Made by a program: the position numbers and the translations under genes. From NCBI GenBank assembly GCA_947505805.1, contig CANNMA010000004.1:1-39316 (forward strand): 39,316 nt of DNA, in the 5' to 3' direction. This stretch comes from a bacterium (lineage in GTDB: Bacteria > Babelota > Babeliae > Babelales > CAIQNR01). Position 1 is the first letter of the stretch. Each line of letters starts with the position of its first letter. Of the stretch, positions 1 through 9,015 are shown piece by piece. The notes beneath the pieces are model-generated. The model saw nothing but the letters and a program-made list of their open reading frames with translations. It was not told where the DNA came from and ran no database searches.

Positions 1-2
1 AT

Positions 3-89
3 CATCAAGGAATAAATAATAAAACACCAAAATCTCAATTAGCTAATGAAAAAATCCAAAATGGAGCGTTATTAAAGGAAAAAAAATAA
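3..89 (+). CDS. Possible C-terminal fragment of a gene entering from the left edge
   Basis: The third forward frame is open from the window edge to a TAA at 87-89 and would give 28 residues rich in Lys, Asn and Gln, ending in LLKEKK. The composition is plausible for the hydrophilic tail of a bacterial protein, and the repeat-rich intergenic region begins just after the stop. No start and no recognisable domain are inside the window, so this could be chance open frame in AT-rich DNA. Confidence 0.35.
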   Translation, partial: HQGINNKTPKSQLANEKIQNGALLKEKK

Positions 90-95
90 CTAAAA

Positions 96-131
96 TTTGT
101 CCTCGAGTTAACGAACCTACACAGGGACGAC
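96..131. repeat. Dispersed short repeat (GTTCGTTAAC-type core)
   Basis: About 36 bp. Its reverse complement closely matches 21258-21294, and a similar stretch lies at 21609-21640 in the same orientation as here. The shared core reads TTCGTTAACT with flanking CGAGGAC / GTCC blocks. All three copies are intergenic and lie next to copies of the 95-bp repeat family, so the two may be parts of one larger element. Confidence 0.6.
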
Positions 132-190
132 GGAGAAGACCCCTCTCCTTGATAACGAACACACAACACACCAGAACAATTTCCTAAAAA

Positions 191-617
191 ATGATATCCC
201 TTCTATAAAAAAATCTATCATTTGAAGAAAAATTTAATCCCCAAAATGTCATTACCAGCTGTAAGAGATCGCGGCACAGTACAAGGTGCTGTGACAGATC
301 GATTAAGCGTGTGTAACCCAAACGTAACAAGAAAAAGTCTTAATTTTAATTATAAAATTTTAGATAAAGATACTGTTAATAATGAAAAAATTGATTGAGA
401 GATCTTTTTATGGATGTTTATATGCATTCCAAAAAGTTATATGTAAAGGGACTTTTTCTTGTTACGTTTGGGTCACCACGGTCAGTCGATCTCTCCAGCG
501 TGTTTGACACTCTGACGCGATCTCCTATCCCTCGTGATGACATTTTGGGGATTACATTTTTCTTCAAATGAACGAGTTTTTATACGCCTGATACGGATTT
601 TTTATAGAAAAATATCG
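191..617. repeat. Fold-back (inverted-repeat) element made of two 95-bp repeat copies
   Basis: A long imperfect inverted repeat. The 32 nt at 221-252 pair with 537-568 with one mismatch, and the 24 nt at 316-339 pair perfectly with 450-473. The parts between are more diverged but alignable, and weaker pairing extends outward toward 191 and 617. The cores 245-339 (forward) and 450-544 (reverse) belong to the 95-bp family also seen at 21346-21440, 21507-21601, 27341-27435 and 32889-32981. The central spacer of about 110 nt is AT-rich with no coding potential. There is no transposase, so it would be non-autonomous if mobile. Confidence 0.75.
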
Positions 618-650
618 TTGCTTCCTGTGAATGAAATATAGGTTTGTGTT

Positions 651-815
651 CCGTATTAGGATCTCTTGTTTGAGGTCTTAAGCCCGAAGGAGCTGGACCG
701 AGTTTGATCCGTCAAAGCAGTCAAGCAGCATGCTTGCACCCTTGTTTCCAAAGAGGTTGGGTGAGCAACCTCTTTGGCGCTGCACGCGGAGTGCATACCT
801 ACGTCTTGTGCACAG
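651..815 (+). repeat. Long dispersed intergenic repeat with a strong hairpin
   Basis: About 165 bp, present again in opposite orientation at 32616-32777 at roughly 90% identity by eye, and partially at 14088-14136. It contains a perfect 12-bp hairpin: CCAAAGAGGTTG at 748-759 pairs with CAACCTCTTTGG at 766-777 around a 6-nt loop. No T-tract follows, so it is not a typical terminator. Short open frames inside it are not conserved as proteins. It could be a structured RNA or a mobile palindromic element. Confidence 0.75.
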
Positions 816-975
816 GAAACAACAATACTTTTTCTATAAAAAATTCGTATTCTTTGGTGTTGCCCGCAGAAGGCACACGTACGTTTTGTGCACAGGAAAC
901 AACGATACTTTTTCTATAAAAAATTCGTATTCTTTGGCGCTGCACGCATAGTGCACACTTACGTCTTGTGCTCAA
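778..975 (+). repeat. 80-bp tandem repeat, about 2.5 units
   Basis: Units start at 778, 858 and 938, an exact 80-bp period, and the third is truncated near 975. Each begins just after a TTCTTTGG or CTCTTTGG end and carries a TGCAC-type start, an ACGT..TGTGCACAGGAAAC middle and an AT-rich CTATAAAAAATTCG tail. The first unit begins where the 748-777 hairpin ends, so the array looks like local amplification of the dispersed repeat's right flank. Short ORFs over this array are artefacts of the repeat. Confidence 0.75.
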
Positions 976-1002
976 GTATCAAAAAAAAATTGAGCGATCT
1001 GT

Positions 1003-1051
1003 CAAAAAAGAACCGGGGCGGTATGTGCCATAAAGACAGGTACTCGCCCCG
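1003..1051 (-). terminator. Intrinsic terminator of the 1093-4176 gene
   Basis: CGGGGCG at 1014-1020 pairs with CGCCCCG at 1045-1051. Reading the minus strand, the hairpin is followed by TTCTTTTTTG. It resembles the hairpin at 4278-4324 behind the paralogous upstream gene, sharing the GCCATAAAGACAGGTA loop, so the terminator was duplicated together with the gene. Confidence 0.75.
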
Positions 1052-1092
1052 ATTAGTAGCTTATAGATACCTAAGCTGTAGGTAGCGCTGTA

Positions 1093-4000
1093 TTACTCGA
1101 GTGCAATAAGACCTTGATCGGTTGACATCATTAACTGACCTAAGGCACCGATTGGAGACATCCAGTAAAAAGCTGAAGATTCAGCTACAAGAGTATCTTG
1201 GATCGTAGGTTTACCATTTGTGGTGATATTGTAATCGTACAAGTTGAATGGCAAGACTAAAACTTGGTACTTGGTATCATCAGTAGGGCTCTTTTGTATA
1301 AAGAATCGACGTGAACCATCGTTGTAGAATTGACGAGCAGTTACAGGAAATTGTGAGTAAATTGATGGAGCTGTTTGTTGATTGAATTCTGTAACCCCGT
1401 TGAATGTTACGGTGTTTGATGGATTTTCTGCAAAATCATAGAGTTGTGTTGTTCCTGCGTTTGATACTGTTTCACGGCCCATTTGATAAAACACATTTGC
1501 ATTGTAGACCGGCTTTGGCAAGGTGTTATTGAGAACAAGGTTAGAAAACCAGAATGTTTGTGGAGATCTATCGTACAGAGCGCTGCTGATATAATCAGTA
1601 AACCAACGTTGAGTTTCGGGTGTTACAATACGAGTCCAGCCAGCATAGGTTTGTGCGTTATCAGCAGGAGTATCTGTTAACCCAAGACCGTTAAGACCAT
1701 AGAGATCATCATTGTTATTGATATAACAGCTTGTGGTGTAAATACCGTCACTGGTCAATGCAATAAGTTGTTCAAATCCAGTAGGTGGGGTATCCCATGT
1801 GCAAGGAGTTGCAGTTGCGGTTGATGAAATTGCAAAGTCATAAATTCTTTTTGCTGTAGCTAAGTTGCCTGTTCCTGAAGTTGCAGTAACTATAAAGTTT
1901 GCATTCAATTCAGCATTTGTGTTTGCACGGCTTGCAGTCCAAATGAGATCTTGTGTTGCTGAACGGGTTAGAACATATAAATTACCACCTTGTGACTGGA
2001 TTTTGATTGGAACACCAGTAACGTTGGTAAGCGGAATAATACCTGAGCTATCAGCAGCATAGAGAGCTGGAGGTGTTTCGGCAGTTCCTGAGCATCCAAA
2101 AAGAATGAAGGTAGGTGTTGGATATCCATTTCCAAAGTTATTAGGAGACCACGCTGAGTATCCCATAGAGATAACTGCACCAGAACCAGAAGGTAATTGA
2201 ACTGTTTGTAAATTATTATTCCAATCATAGTCAGTATCAGGATTTTGATTATTGATCGATGTATAGGTTCCGTTTAATGTAGTTGCTGTTACGTCTCTAA
2301 CTCCGGTTGGTACAGAGCATATGGTTTCATAACCACCAAAATATGTAACATTGTTTTCATCAACAGCACCAAAGCTAGTTGTTGATGAGTTCAGATCAAG
2401 GACTGAATAACATTGATTATTGAGAGCTTGGTTTACCGCATAGACAAGTCCAGGAGCAGTTGTTGCTGGCCCAGAGTTGGTCCACTGTGTAACGTTTGCA
2501 GCTTGGCTTCCATTGTTAATTACCCATACGTGGCCGGTGTATCCGTCTACTGCAGCAAAATTAACAGCACCATTACCGGTGCCATTATTGTAATCACCCA
2601 TATCATAGGGCACTACTAATTGCCAATCGGTCCAGTGATCAATTTGACCAAGGTTGTTGAATACCGCTTGAGACTTAAAGAGTCCCGATTCAGCAACTGG
2701 TGACCCATTAGGATCGTTAGTTGCAACATAGACCGCATCACCATCAACATACATATCGGTAATAAAGCTTTGTGTACTTGCACCAGTTCCAGTACCACCT
2801 CCAACAGGAAGGCCGATTACCGTAGCATCTGTTGCAGGACTATAGCTTGGATCGGGTAGATTAAATCCACCAACACATGCTGCAGCAGATTCTGTAGTGA
2901 TATGATCAAGGTAGTTGCTAGTGTCGGCAAAAGCGCAAGGAGTAGTATAAGCACCATTTACAAAGATGCTTGGATTTGCAGGAAGACCATCAGCTGAATA
3001 ATCACTGCCTTCAGCAGCTTCAGTATTTCCATAAACAAGTGGCATTGCATAGACTTGATTAAGTCTGAGTGTTTCGGGGCCATTATTTATATCGTTTCCA
3101 CCAAGAATTAAGTAAATTAATCCAGTTGAAGTGTGCATAGTACGGACTTTGCTTGTCTTTAAGTTTACTGTACCATCATTTAGAGTAGCTATTATTTCAT
3201 TATAACTGTCACTAGGTGCAGCGCATTTTGTTGCTGTTAAAGTAAGTGTTTCTGCTCCTTGTGAAACAATGAATGTTCCTACTGACCAAGCGGAAGCGTT
3301 TATTGTATTCAATTCAATACCAACTGCTACAAACAATCTACCAGCTTCACCGGCTTTAGATCCAAGAAGGGTATCGTACCACATGTCAACGCTTTGAGTG
3401 TCTGGCACAACAGCATCAACATTGTAAGCGAATGCGCCAAGTAAGTTAGCGGTAAAGTTTACTGGAAATGAATTTATTGCATTGGTTCCATTTGCTGTTC
3501 CATCAGCATTATATAAAACAAACTCAGGAGCACCTGTTGTACTATTTCTGGTTAAAGTACCAGCAGAAATACCTGAAATATTTTCTCCGAACTGATCTCC
3601 ATCAGTATTTTTAACAGCCACAAAAAATGTATTATTAGCGCCCGTTAAAGCAACGATTCCATCTGTGTTTTCTCCAGCAGCATCTTCAAAGTCTCCTGTA
3701 GCTGGAATAGTAACGGGACTATCGTTATAGGTTTTAGTGAGCGCCGCAAGATTTTGATACCCATTAACACCAGAACCTATCAGAATTGTTGGGGAAGTTT
3801 GATCGAGCCCTGGAGTTTGATTAATAACGCTTAAGAAGCTTAGTCCATTAAGTTGATATAGCTCTGAAGAGCTTGGAGCAAGTGGTTGCAGTGTTGGAGC
3901 TGTGCCTGGAGTTCGGTAATTTCCATAACAGACTTGATAGGTATCATTAGTGGCAACTTGTCCACCTTGTGCAAAATAGTATTCCCCGGTTGGTTTATAA

Positions 4001-4176
4001 AACTGTGCAGCACCGATTGGTTGACTGAATGTTTGTCCGTTTGTTCCATCACCAATGGCAGTTAGATAGGCATATACAGTTTGTGTTACGAGGGTGCTAC
4101 ACAAAAGCAGGCTTATGGCAAAGCGAAATGCCTTGGTAGAGGTTTTTGGCGTTTTGAGGTTAGTACGATTTTGCAT
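1093..4176 (-). CDS. Large exported protein of unknown function, paralogue 1
   Basis: 1027 aa. The N-terminus is basic and followed by a hydrophobic stretch (residues about 18-37, FAISLLLCSTLVTQTVYAYL), consistent with Sec export with cleavage after a YA/AYA site. The mature part is rich in Asn, Thr, Gly, Ala and aromatic residues, with many short predicted beta-type segments and few Cys, as in surface or outer-membrane-associated proteins. A beta-propeller-like fold is possible but unproven. It is a tandem paralogue of the gene at 4360-7455, with very similar N- and C-terminal regions and a more diverged middle. It probably follows the 442-aa barrel gene and paralogue 2 in one cluster, although a terminator hairpin lies between the two paralogues, so it may have its own promoter or depend on readthrough. 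I recognise no catalytic motif. Confidence 0.85.
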   Translation of the reverse strand: MQNRTNLKTPKTSTKAFRFAISLLLCSTLVTQTVYAYLTAIGDGTNGQTFSQPIGAAQFYKPTGEYYFAQGGQVATNDTYQVCYGNYRTPGTAPTLQPLAPSSSELYQLNGLSFLSVINQTPGLDQTSPTILIGSGVNGYQNLAALTKTYNDSPVTIPATGDFEDAAGENTDGIVALTGANNTFFVAVKNTDGDQFGENISGISAGTLTRNSTTGAPEFVLYNADGTANGTNAINSFPVNFTANLLGAFAYNVDAVVPDTQSVDMWYDTLLGSKAGEAGRLFVAVGIELNTINASAWSVGTFIVSQGAETLTLTATKCAAPSDSYNEIIATLNDGTVNLKTSKVRTMHTSTGLIYLILGGNDINNGPETLRLNQVYAMPLVYGNTEAAEGSDYSADGLPANPSIFVNGAYTTPCAFADTSNYLDHITTESAAACVGGFNLPDPSYSPATDATVIGLPVGGGTGTGASTQSFITDMYVDGDAVYVATNDPNGSPVAESGLFKSQAVFNNLGQIDHWTDWQLVVPYDMGDYNNGTGNGAVNFAAVDGYTGHVWVINNGSQAANVTQWTNSGPATTAPGLVYAVNQALNNQCYSVLDLNSSTTSFGAVDENNVTYFGGYETICSVPTGVRDVTATTLNGTYTSINNQNPDTDYDWNNNLQTVQLPSGSGAVISMGYSAWSPNNFGNGYPTPTFILFGCSGTAETPPALYAADSSGIIPLTNVTGVPIKIQSQGGNLYVLTRSATQDLIWTASRANTNAELNANFIVTATSGTGNLATAKRIYDFAISSTATATPCTWDTPPTGFEQLIALTSDGIYTTSCYINNNDDLYGLNGLGLTDTPADNAQTYAGWTRIVTPETQRWFTDYISSALYDRSPQTFWFSNLVLNNTLPKPVYNANVFYQMGRETVSNAGTTQLYDFAENPSNTVTFNGVTEFNQQTAPSIYSQFPVTARQFYNDGSRRFFIQKSPTDDTKYQVLVLPFNLYDYNITTNGKPTIQDTLVAESSAFYWMSPIGALGQLMMSTDQGLIALE

Positions 4177-4272
4177 ACGAGGATCTTTTTTTTTAGGATT
4201 GGTTATGAGTTTTTTTATAGTTAAGAAGTGTGCGTAGGTTTTTTCTTTACGTAATTCAAGATTTTATCTTTT

Positions 4273-4324
4273 AAAAAAAACCGGGGCGAGTGCTTGCCAT
4301 AAAGACAGGTATTCGCCCCGGTTT
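4273..4324 (-). terminator. Intrinsic terminator between the two paralogous genes
   Basis: CCGGGGCGA at 4281-4289 pairs with TCGCCCCGG at 4313-4321 (9 bp, extended by A-T pairs outward). On the minus strand the stem is followed by a run of eight T. It lies directly downstream of the 4360-7455 gene and shares its stem and loop with the hairpin at 1014-1051. Confidence 0.8.
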
Positions 4325-4359
4325 GATAGTTGTCTTACCTTAGTTGTAAGAACAAATGA

Positions 4360-7300
4360 TTACTGCAGAGCAATAACCCCATTGTTCGTTGACATCATCA
4401 AGCGACCAGTGTCACCGATTGGAGACATCCAGTAGAAAGCTGAAGATTCAGCAACAAGAGCATCCGGCATCGTAGCTTTACCATTTGTGGTGATATTGTA
4501 ATCGTACAAGTTGAATGGCAAGACTAAGACTTGGTACTTGGTATCATCAGTAGGGCTCTTTTGTACAAAGAATCTACGTGAACCATCATTGTAAAATTGA
4601 CGAGCAGTAACAGGGAACTGGGTGTAAATAGTAGGAGCTGTTTGTTGATTGAATTCTGTTACGCCGTTAAATGTTACGGTGTTTGATGGATTTTCTGCAA
4701 GATCATAGAGTTGTGTTGTTCCCACATTTGTTAATGTTTCACGGCCCATTTGATAGAACACATTTGCATTATAGATCGGCTTTGGCAAGGTGTTATTGAG
4801 AACAAAGTTTGCAAACCAGAATGTTTGTGGAGCTCTATCATATGCAGCGCTGCTGATGTAGTTAGTGAACCAAGCTTGAGTTTCAGGTGTTACAATGCGA
4901 GTCCAGCCAGCATAGGTTTGTGCGTTATCAGTAGGAGTATCTGTTAACCCAAGACCGTTAAGACCACGTGCATTAACAACATTACAGCTTGTGGTGTAGA
5001 TACCATCACTGGTCAATGCAAGAAGTTGTTCAAAACCAGTAGGTGGTGTTCCTAGTGCAGTGAATATACAATTAGTAGCAGTTGCGGTTGATGAAATTGC
5101 AAAGTCATAGATTTTTGTTGCTGTAGCTAAGGCTCCTGTTCCTGAAGTTGCAGTAACAATAAAGTTACTATTCAACTCAGAAACTGTGTTTGCACGGCTT
5201 GCAGTCCAAATGAGATCTTGTGTTGCTGAACGGGTTAGAACATACAAATTACCACCTTGTGACTGGATCTTAACTGGAACACCAGTAACGTTGGTCATTG
5301 GTACTGTTTCTTCATCAATAAATTGAGAGAAGGTATTAACGGTTAAAGTATTAAGACCAACACCAGTAACTCCATCAGGTGTAAGAGCATATAAAGCTGG
5401 AGCTGTTGTAGCTGTTCCTGAGCAACCGACCATTATGAATCCTGGAGTTGGGTAGCCGTTTGCAGTTGCATTAGAAGACCAACCAGAATATCCAAGGCAT
5501 GTAACCGCACCAGAACCAGCTGGTAGTGGGAATACTACTAAGGTAGGTGTTTCTGTGTAGTCATAGGTGGCATCTGCCATTTGTGTGTTTAATGAAGTGA
5601 ATGTTCCGTTAAGAGTTGCAGATGATGCAGTAGCAGAACCGGTAATTGCAAAACAAACTGCTTCGTATCCACCAAAAACGGTTGTACGTAGTGGTGTATC
5701 AGCACCCCAACCAGTTGATGATGAATTTAAATCAAGAACTGAAAAACAGAGGTTGTTTAAGCTTTGGTTGACTGCGGCAGCAAGACCAGGTTGTACTGTT
5801 AGATCTGTTGGCTTTGCCCACTGTGTAACGTTTGCAGCCTTGTTTGCCTTGTTAATTGCCCATACGTGGCCGGTGTATCCATCAACAGCAGCAAAATCAA
5901 CAGCACCATTTGAAGCAGTATCACCCATATCAAAAGGAACTACTTTTTGCCAATCGGTCCAATGATCAATTTGACCAAGGTCATTGAATACCGCTTGTGA
6001 TTTAAAGAGTCCTGATTCAGCTGTTCCAACTGATGCGTTGTCAGGATCATTTACAGCAACATAGACTGCATCACCGTCAACATACATATCGGTAATCAAG
6101 GTTTTTCTGTTTGCTCCTGGTCCGGTACCAGGACCTACAGGAAGGGCTATACCAGCAGCGTTGTTAGCTGTTCCATTAAATCCACCCACAAGTGCAGCAG
6201 CAGATCCTGTGGTTATAAAATGGCCAGCTGTAGTAGCGTCAGAAGGGGTTGTATAAGCACCATCGGTAAAGATAGTTGGGTCTGCAGGAAGACCATCAGT
6301 AGCAGTATCTTCTGAACCATAGACAAGTGGCATTGCGTAGACAGCGTTAAGAGCAGGATTTGTTGTACTTATACCAGAACCACCAAGGATGAGATAGACA
6401 AGACCAGTTGAGGTATGCATAGTACGTACTTTTGAAGTTTTCAAGTTCTGATCGGTTGTTCCTGTACCGTTGTAAGCGTATATGATTCTGTTTGATACAG
6501 CAGCGCCACTAGTAGGGACCCCACATTTTGTAGCTGTTAGAGTAAGTGTACTTGCCGTTTTAGAAACAACGAATGTTCCCACTGACCACGCAGCAGCAGC
6601 AGCTGTTTCAGGAGTAGCAATGCCTACTGCAACGAACAAACGCCCAGCTTCACCAGCTGCATTTCCAAGAAGCGTATCGTACCACATGTCAACATGTTGA
6701 GTAGTAGTTGGTACATCTGCGTCAACGTTGTAAGCAAAAGCACCCAGTTCGTCGGCAATAAAGTTTACAGCAAATGAATCTGCTGCAGTGTCTCCGTTAG
6801 CTGTTCCACCTGGATTATATAAAACAAACTCAGGAGCGCCTGTTGTAGCATTTCGGCTTAAAGTACCAGCAGAAATACCTGAAAGATCTTCTCCAAATGG
6901 ATCATCATTGTTATTCTGAACAGCCACAAAAAAAGTATTGTTAGCGCCCGTTAAAGCAACGATTCCACTTGTATCATTACCAGCAGCATCAAAAAAATCT
7001 CCTGTAGCTGGAATAGCAACGGGACTAGCGTTAAAGGTTTTTGTCAGTGCGTATATACTAGTAGCACTGTCAGCAGCTCCGGGGCCTGCAAGTATTGTTG
7101 GAGATGTTTGATCGCCAGGTGCTGTTTGATTGATTACAGATAAAAGATTAATACCATTTGTTACGTTGTATAAAGTTGAACCGTCAGGAGCAAGTGGTTG
7201 CAGTGTTGGAGCTGTGCCTGGAGTTCGGTAATTTCCATAACAGACTTGATAGGTATCATTAGTGGCAACTTGTCCACCTTGTGCAAAATAGTATTCCCCG

Positions 7301-7455
7301 GTTGGTTTATAAAACTGTGCTGCGCCAACTTCTTGAGTGAATGTTTTTTCATCCACCCCTGAATCACCAGTTGCAGTTAGATAAGCATGTGCCGTTTGTG
7401 TTACGAGGGCACTGCATAGAAGCAGGCCAATCGTAAAGCGTAACATTCTTTTCAT
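4360..7455 (-). CDS. Large exported protein of unknown function, paralogue 2
   Basis: 1031 aa. A signal peptide is visible at the N-terminus (MKRMLRFTIGLLLCSALVTQ followed by TAHA, residues 1-24). The start has an AGGGAG ribosome site about 8 nt upstream. The mature protein has the same layout as its neighbour at 1093-4176: near-identical segments such as GEYYFAQGGQVATNDTYQVC close to the N-terminus and RETLTNVGTTQLYDLAENPS near the C-terminus, with a diverged and length-variable middle. Only 31 nt separate it from the upstream barrel gene (7487-8815), so the two are probably cotranscribed and may form or use one envelope complex. Composition suggests a beta-rich extracellular protein. No enzyme motif was found. 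Confidence 0.85.
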   Translation of the reverse strand: MKRMLRFTIGLLLCSALVTQTAHAYLTATGDSGVDEKTFTQEVGAAQFYKPTGEYYFAQGGQVATNDTYQVCYGNYRTPGTAPTLQPLAPDGSTLYNVTNGINLLSVINQTAPGDQTSPTILAGPGAADSATSIYALTKTFNASPVAIPATGDFFDAAGNDTSGIVALTGANNTFFVAVQNNNDDPFGEDLSGISAGTLSRNATTGAPEFVLYNPGGTANGDTAADSFAVNFIADELGAFAYNVDADVPTTTQHVDMWYDTLLGNAAGEAGRLFVAVGIATPETAAAAAWSVGTFVVSKTASTLTLTATKCGVPTSGAAVSNRIIYAYNGTGTTDQNLKTSKVRTMHTSTGLVYLILGGSGISTTNPALNAVYAMPLVYGSEDTATDGLPADPTIFTDGAYTTPSDATTAGHFITTGSAAALVGGFNGTANNAAGIALPVGPGTGPGANRKTLITDMYVDGDAVYVAVNDPDNASVGTAESGLFKSQAVFNDLGQIDHWTDWQKVVPFDMGDTASNGAVDFAAVDGYTGHVWAINKANKAANVTQWAKPTDLTVQPGLAAAVNQSLNNLCFSVLDLNSSSTGWGADTPLRTTVFGGYEAVCFAITGSATASSATLNGTFTSLNTQMADATYDYTETPTLVVFPLPAGSGAVTCLGYSGWSSNATANGYPTPGFIMVGCSGTATTAPALYALTPDGVTGVGLNTLTVNTFSQFIDEETVPMTNVTGVPVKIQSQGGNLYVLTRSATQDLIWTASRANTVSELNSNFIVTATSGTGALATATKIYDFAISSTATATNCIFTALGTPPTGFEQLLALTSDGIYTTSCNVVNARGLNGLGLTDTPTDNAQTYAGWTRIVTPETQAWFTNYISSAAYDRAPQTFWFANFVLNNTLPKPIYNANVFYQMGRETLTNVGTTQLYDLAENPSNTVTFNGVTEFNQQTAPTIYTQFPVTARQFYNDGSRRFFVQKSPTDDTKYQVLVLPFNLYDYNITTNGKATMPDALVAESSAFYWMSPIGDTGRLMMSTNNGVIALQ

Positions 7456-7486
7456 AAGGATTTCTCCCTTTTAAATAAGATTTTTA

Positions 7487-8815
7487 TTAAAAGTCCCACG
7501 CAACATTAACGCCGAGAGTACCACCACCGGACATTGTTCTGTATACGCCACGACCAGCAACTGGCTGACTGTAGAATATACCGATGAATGGGTTGAATCG
7601 TCTGCCTTCTTTTGCAAAATCATAATCGATTGCAGCATTGATAGACTGGAAGCTCCAGCTTTCAAGCATTGAATCGGTGTTGATGATTTCGGTTGGGAAG
7701 GTAATGGTGTCTACTGCTGTTAAGTTTGTACGAGATTGTTTTGCGTAGAGGTAACCAACTTCTAAAGACAAGCCTTTAAAGCAGTGGTCAGCTTTTAAGT
7801 AAGCGCCAGCATCAAATATGTTACCCATATCAGATTTTGCTTCACCTAGGCCAAGTTTGATTTGACCGTTTTGTGCAGCACTGGTTTTCATACGAGTCAT
7901 CTGTGTTTTGTTAACAAAGAATATTCCACCAACATGAGCACCCAAAGTTACCCAATCACAGAACCCAACAGCTGCATCAAAGTTGATTGGAATACCAACA
8001 TGCCCGTTGTACCCTGAAGGCATTGAGAACACTTGGTCTGTATCATATTTGAATCCTGAAGGAATGCTGACACCAACACGGATGGTAGTATCAAAGAAAT
8101 CGATACAATCGAAATCTTCATTGTTCATGGTCCAACCAAGATTGAATTGAATGTCACCAGCACCAGTATGAGACCAGTCACCAGCATTTAAAATTCCGTA
8201 TTCAGCTAATAAAGCAATTCCTGACCCATCTGGATTAATACCAGCTAAAACGTCAGCAAATGCGCCAGCATCAATTAGAGTAAGAATACCAGTAGAAACA
8301 TTGCTATAGGTTACGTCATGGATTTTAAGGTGAATCACTGGAACAGTTAAATCAACAAAAAAGCCTTTTTTGAAGTTTTGTGCAAAATAGAAATCTGCTT
8401 CTGCATAACTGAATTTACCAGAGTATTGAATGTTTGCTGTTCCTGGATATTGAGATTGGTCAAGTACTACAAGACCAGCATTGAAAGCGTTTCCAACAGG
8501 ATTGCCAACAATGTTTGTTCCTAGGAGTTCGATATTTTGCCATCCATAGATGTTTAGAACATTTGTTTTTTTATTATCATCATCATCTGATGGATTAACA
8601 ATTGCGCCAAGGGCGTCTTTAACTTGATATCCTTTCTTGGTACCTCCGCCGTACGCAGTTACAGACCATGTTGAAAGCCAATTTCTTTCAAAACGTGGTT
8701 CGTATACGTAAGCACCTGTACGGTAAGGGACAATCGGTTGTCCGTAAGCACCGTAAACAAGCGCTGGGCTAAGAAGTAACATGAAAAGAGTACTATGAGA
8801 ACTGAATTTCTTCAT
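7487..8815 (-). CDS. Predicted outer-membrane beta-barrel protein
   Basis: 442 aa with a signal peptide (residues 1-22, hydrophobic core LFMLLLSPALVYG). Alternating hydrophobic and polar stretches rich in Gly, Tyr and Phe run through the sequence, and it ends in VNVAWDF; a C-terminal aromatic residue is typical of BAM-assembled barrels. The start is supported by AAAAGGAAG upstream. It is the first gene of a minus-strand cluster with the two approximately 1030-aa exported proteins, 31 nt before the next gene, which suggests a porin or assembly/anchor role for that cluster. It is similar in style to the 524-aa protein at 27557-29131 but I cannot assign a substrate or family. Confidence 0.75.
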   Translation of the reverse strand: MKKFSSHSTLFMLLLSPALVYGAYGQPIVPYRTGAYVYEPRFERNWLSTWSVTAYGGGTKKGYQVKDALGAIVNPSDDDDNKKTNVLNIYGWQNIELLGTNIVGNPVGNAFNAGLVVLDQSQYPGTANIQYSGKFSYAEADFYFAQNFKKGFFVDLTVPVIHLKIHDVTYSNVSTGILTLIDAGAFADVLAGINPDGSGIALLAEYGILNAGDWSHTGAGDIQFNLGWTMNNEDFDCIDFFDTTIRVGVSIPSGFKYDTDQVFSMPSGYNGHVGIPINFDAAVGFCDWVTLGAHVGGIFFVNKTQMTRMKTSAAQNGQIKLGLGEAKSDMGNIFDAGAYLKADHCFKGLSLEVGYLYAKQSRTNLTAVDTITFPTEIINTDSMLESWSFQSINAAIDYDFAKEGRRFNPFIGIFYSQPVAGRGVYRTMSGGGTLGVNVAWDF

Positions 8816-8925
8816 TCGTACTTCCTTTTTTTTATAAGGTTAAAAATAGTTTTACTCTGTACTTGTCTTAAAAAATTACGTTCAAAAAGTAAAGCACTTA
8901 TTTGAACGACTCTGCCCTTCCTTTC

Positions 8926-8953
8926 TTGTTTTGAGTTCTGGTGATGTTATACT
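8926..8953 (+). promoter_or_regulatory. Likely sigma-70-type promoter for grpE
   Basis: TTGTTT at 8926-8931, a 16-nt spacer, and TATACT at 8948-8953, leaving a leader of about 55 nt before the grpE ATG at 9016. I see no CIRCE-type inverted repeat (TTAGCACTC-N9-GAGTGCTAA) in the 140-nt divergent gap, so HrcA control is not apparent. Confidence 0.5.
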
Positions 8954-9015
8954 AATTGATTATTAGTGTTCTTAGTTTAATAGTAAGAAAAATGTATAAA
9001 AGTCAAGGAGTAAGT

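Noticed and set aside
778-975. Possible CRISPR array
   Set aside because: The 80-bp units are contiguous tandem copies without unique spacers, and no cas gene is nearby.
704-1085. Three overlapping short plus-strand ORFs in the left intergenic region
   Set aside because: They are the 80-bp tandem units and the dispersed repeat read in different frames; the corresponding inverted repeat at 32616-32777 does not keep a frame.
5567-5965. 132-aa plus-strand ORF
   Set aside because: It lies wholly antisense inside the 4360-7455 gene and has no ribosome site or recognisable domain.
8956-9015. N-terminal extension of GrpE by 20 residues
   Set aside because: The ATG at 9016 has AAGGAG at correct spacing; the extension starts right after the predicted -10 box and is not a family feature.
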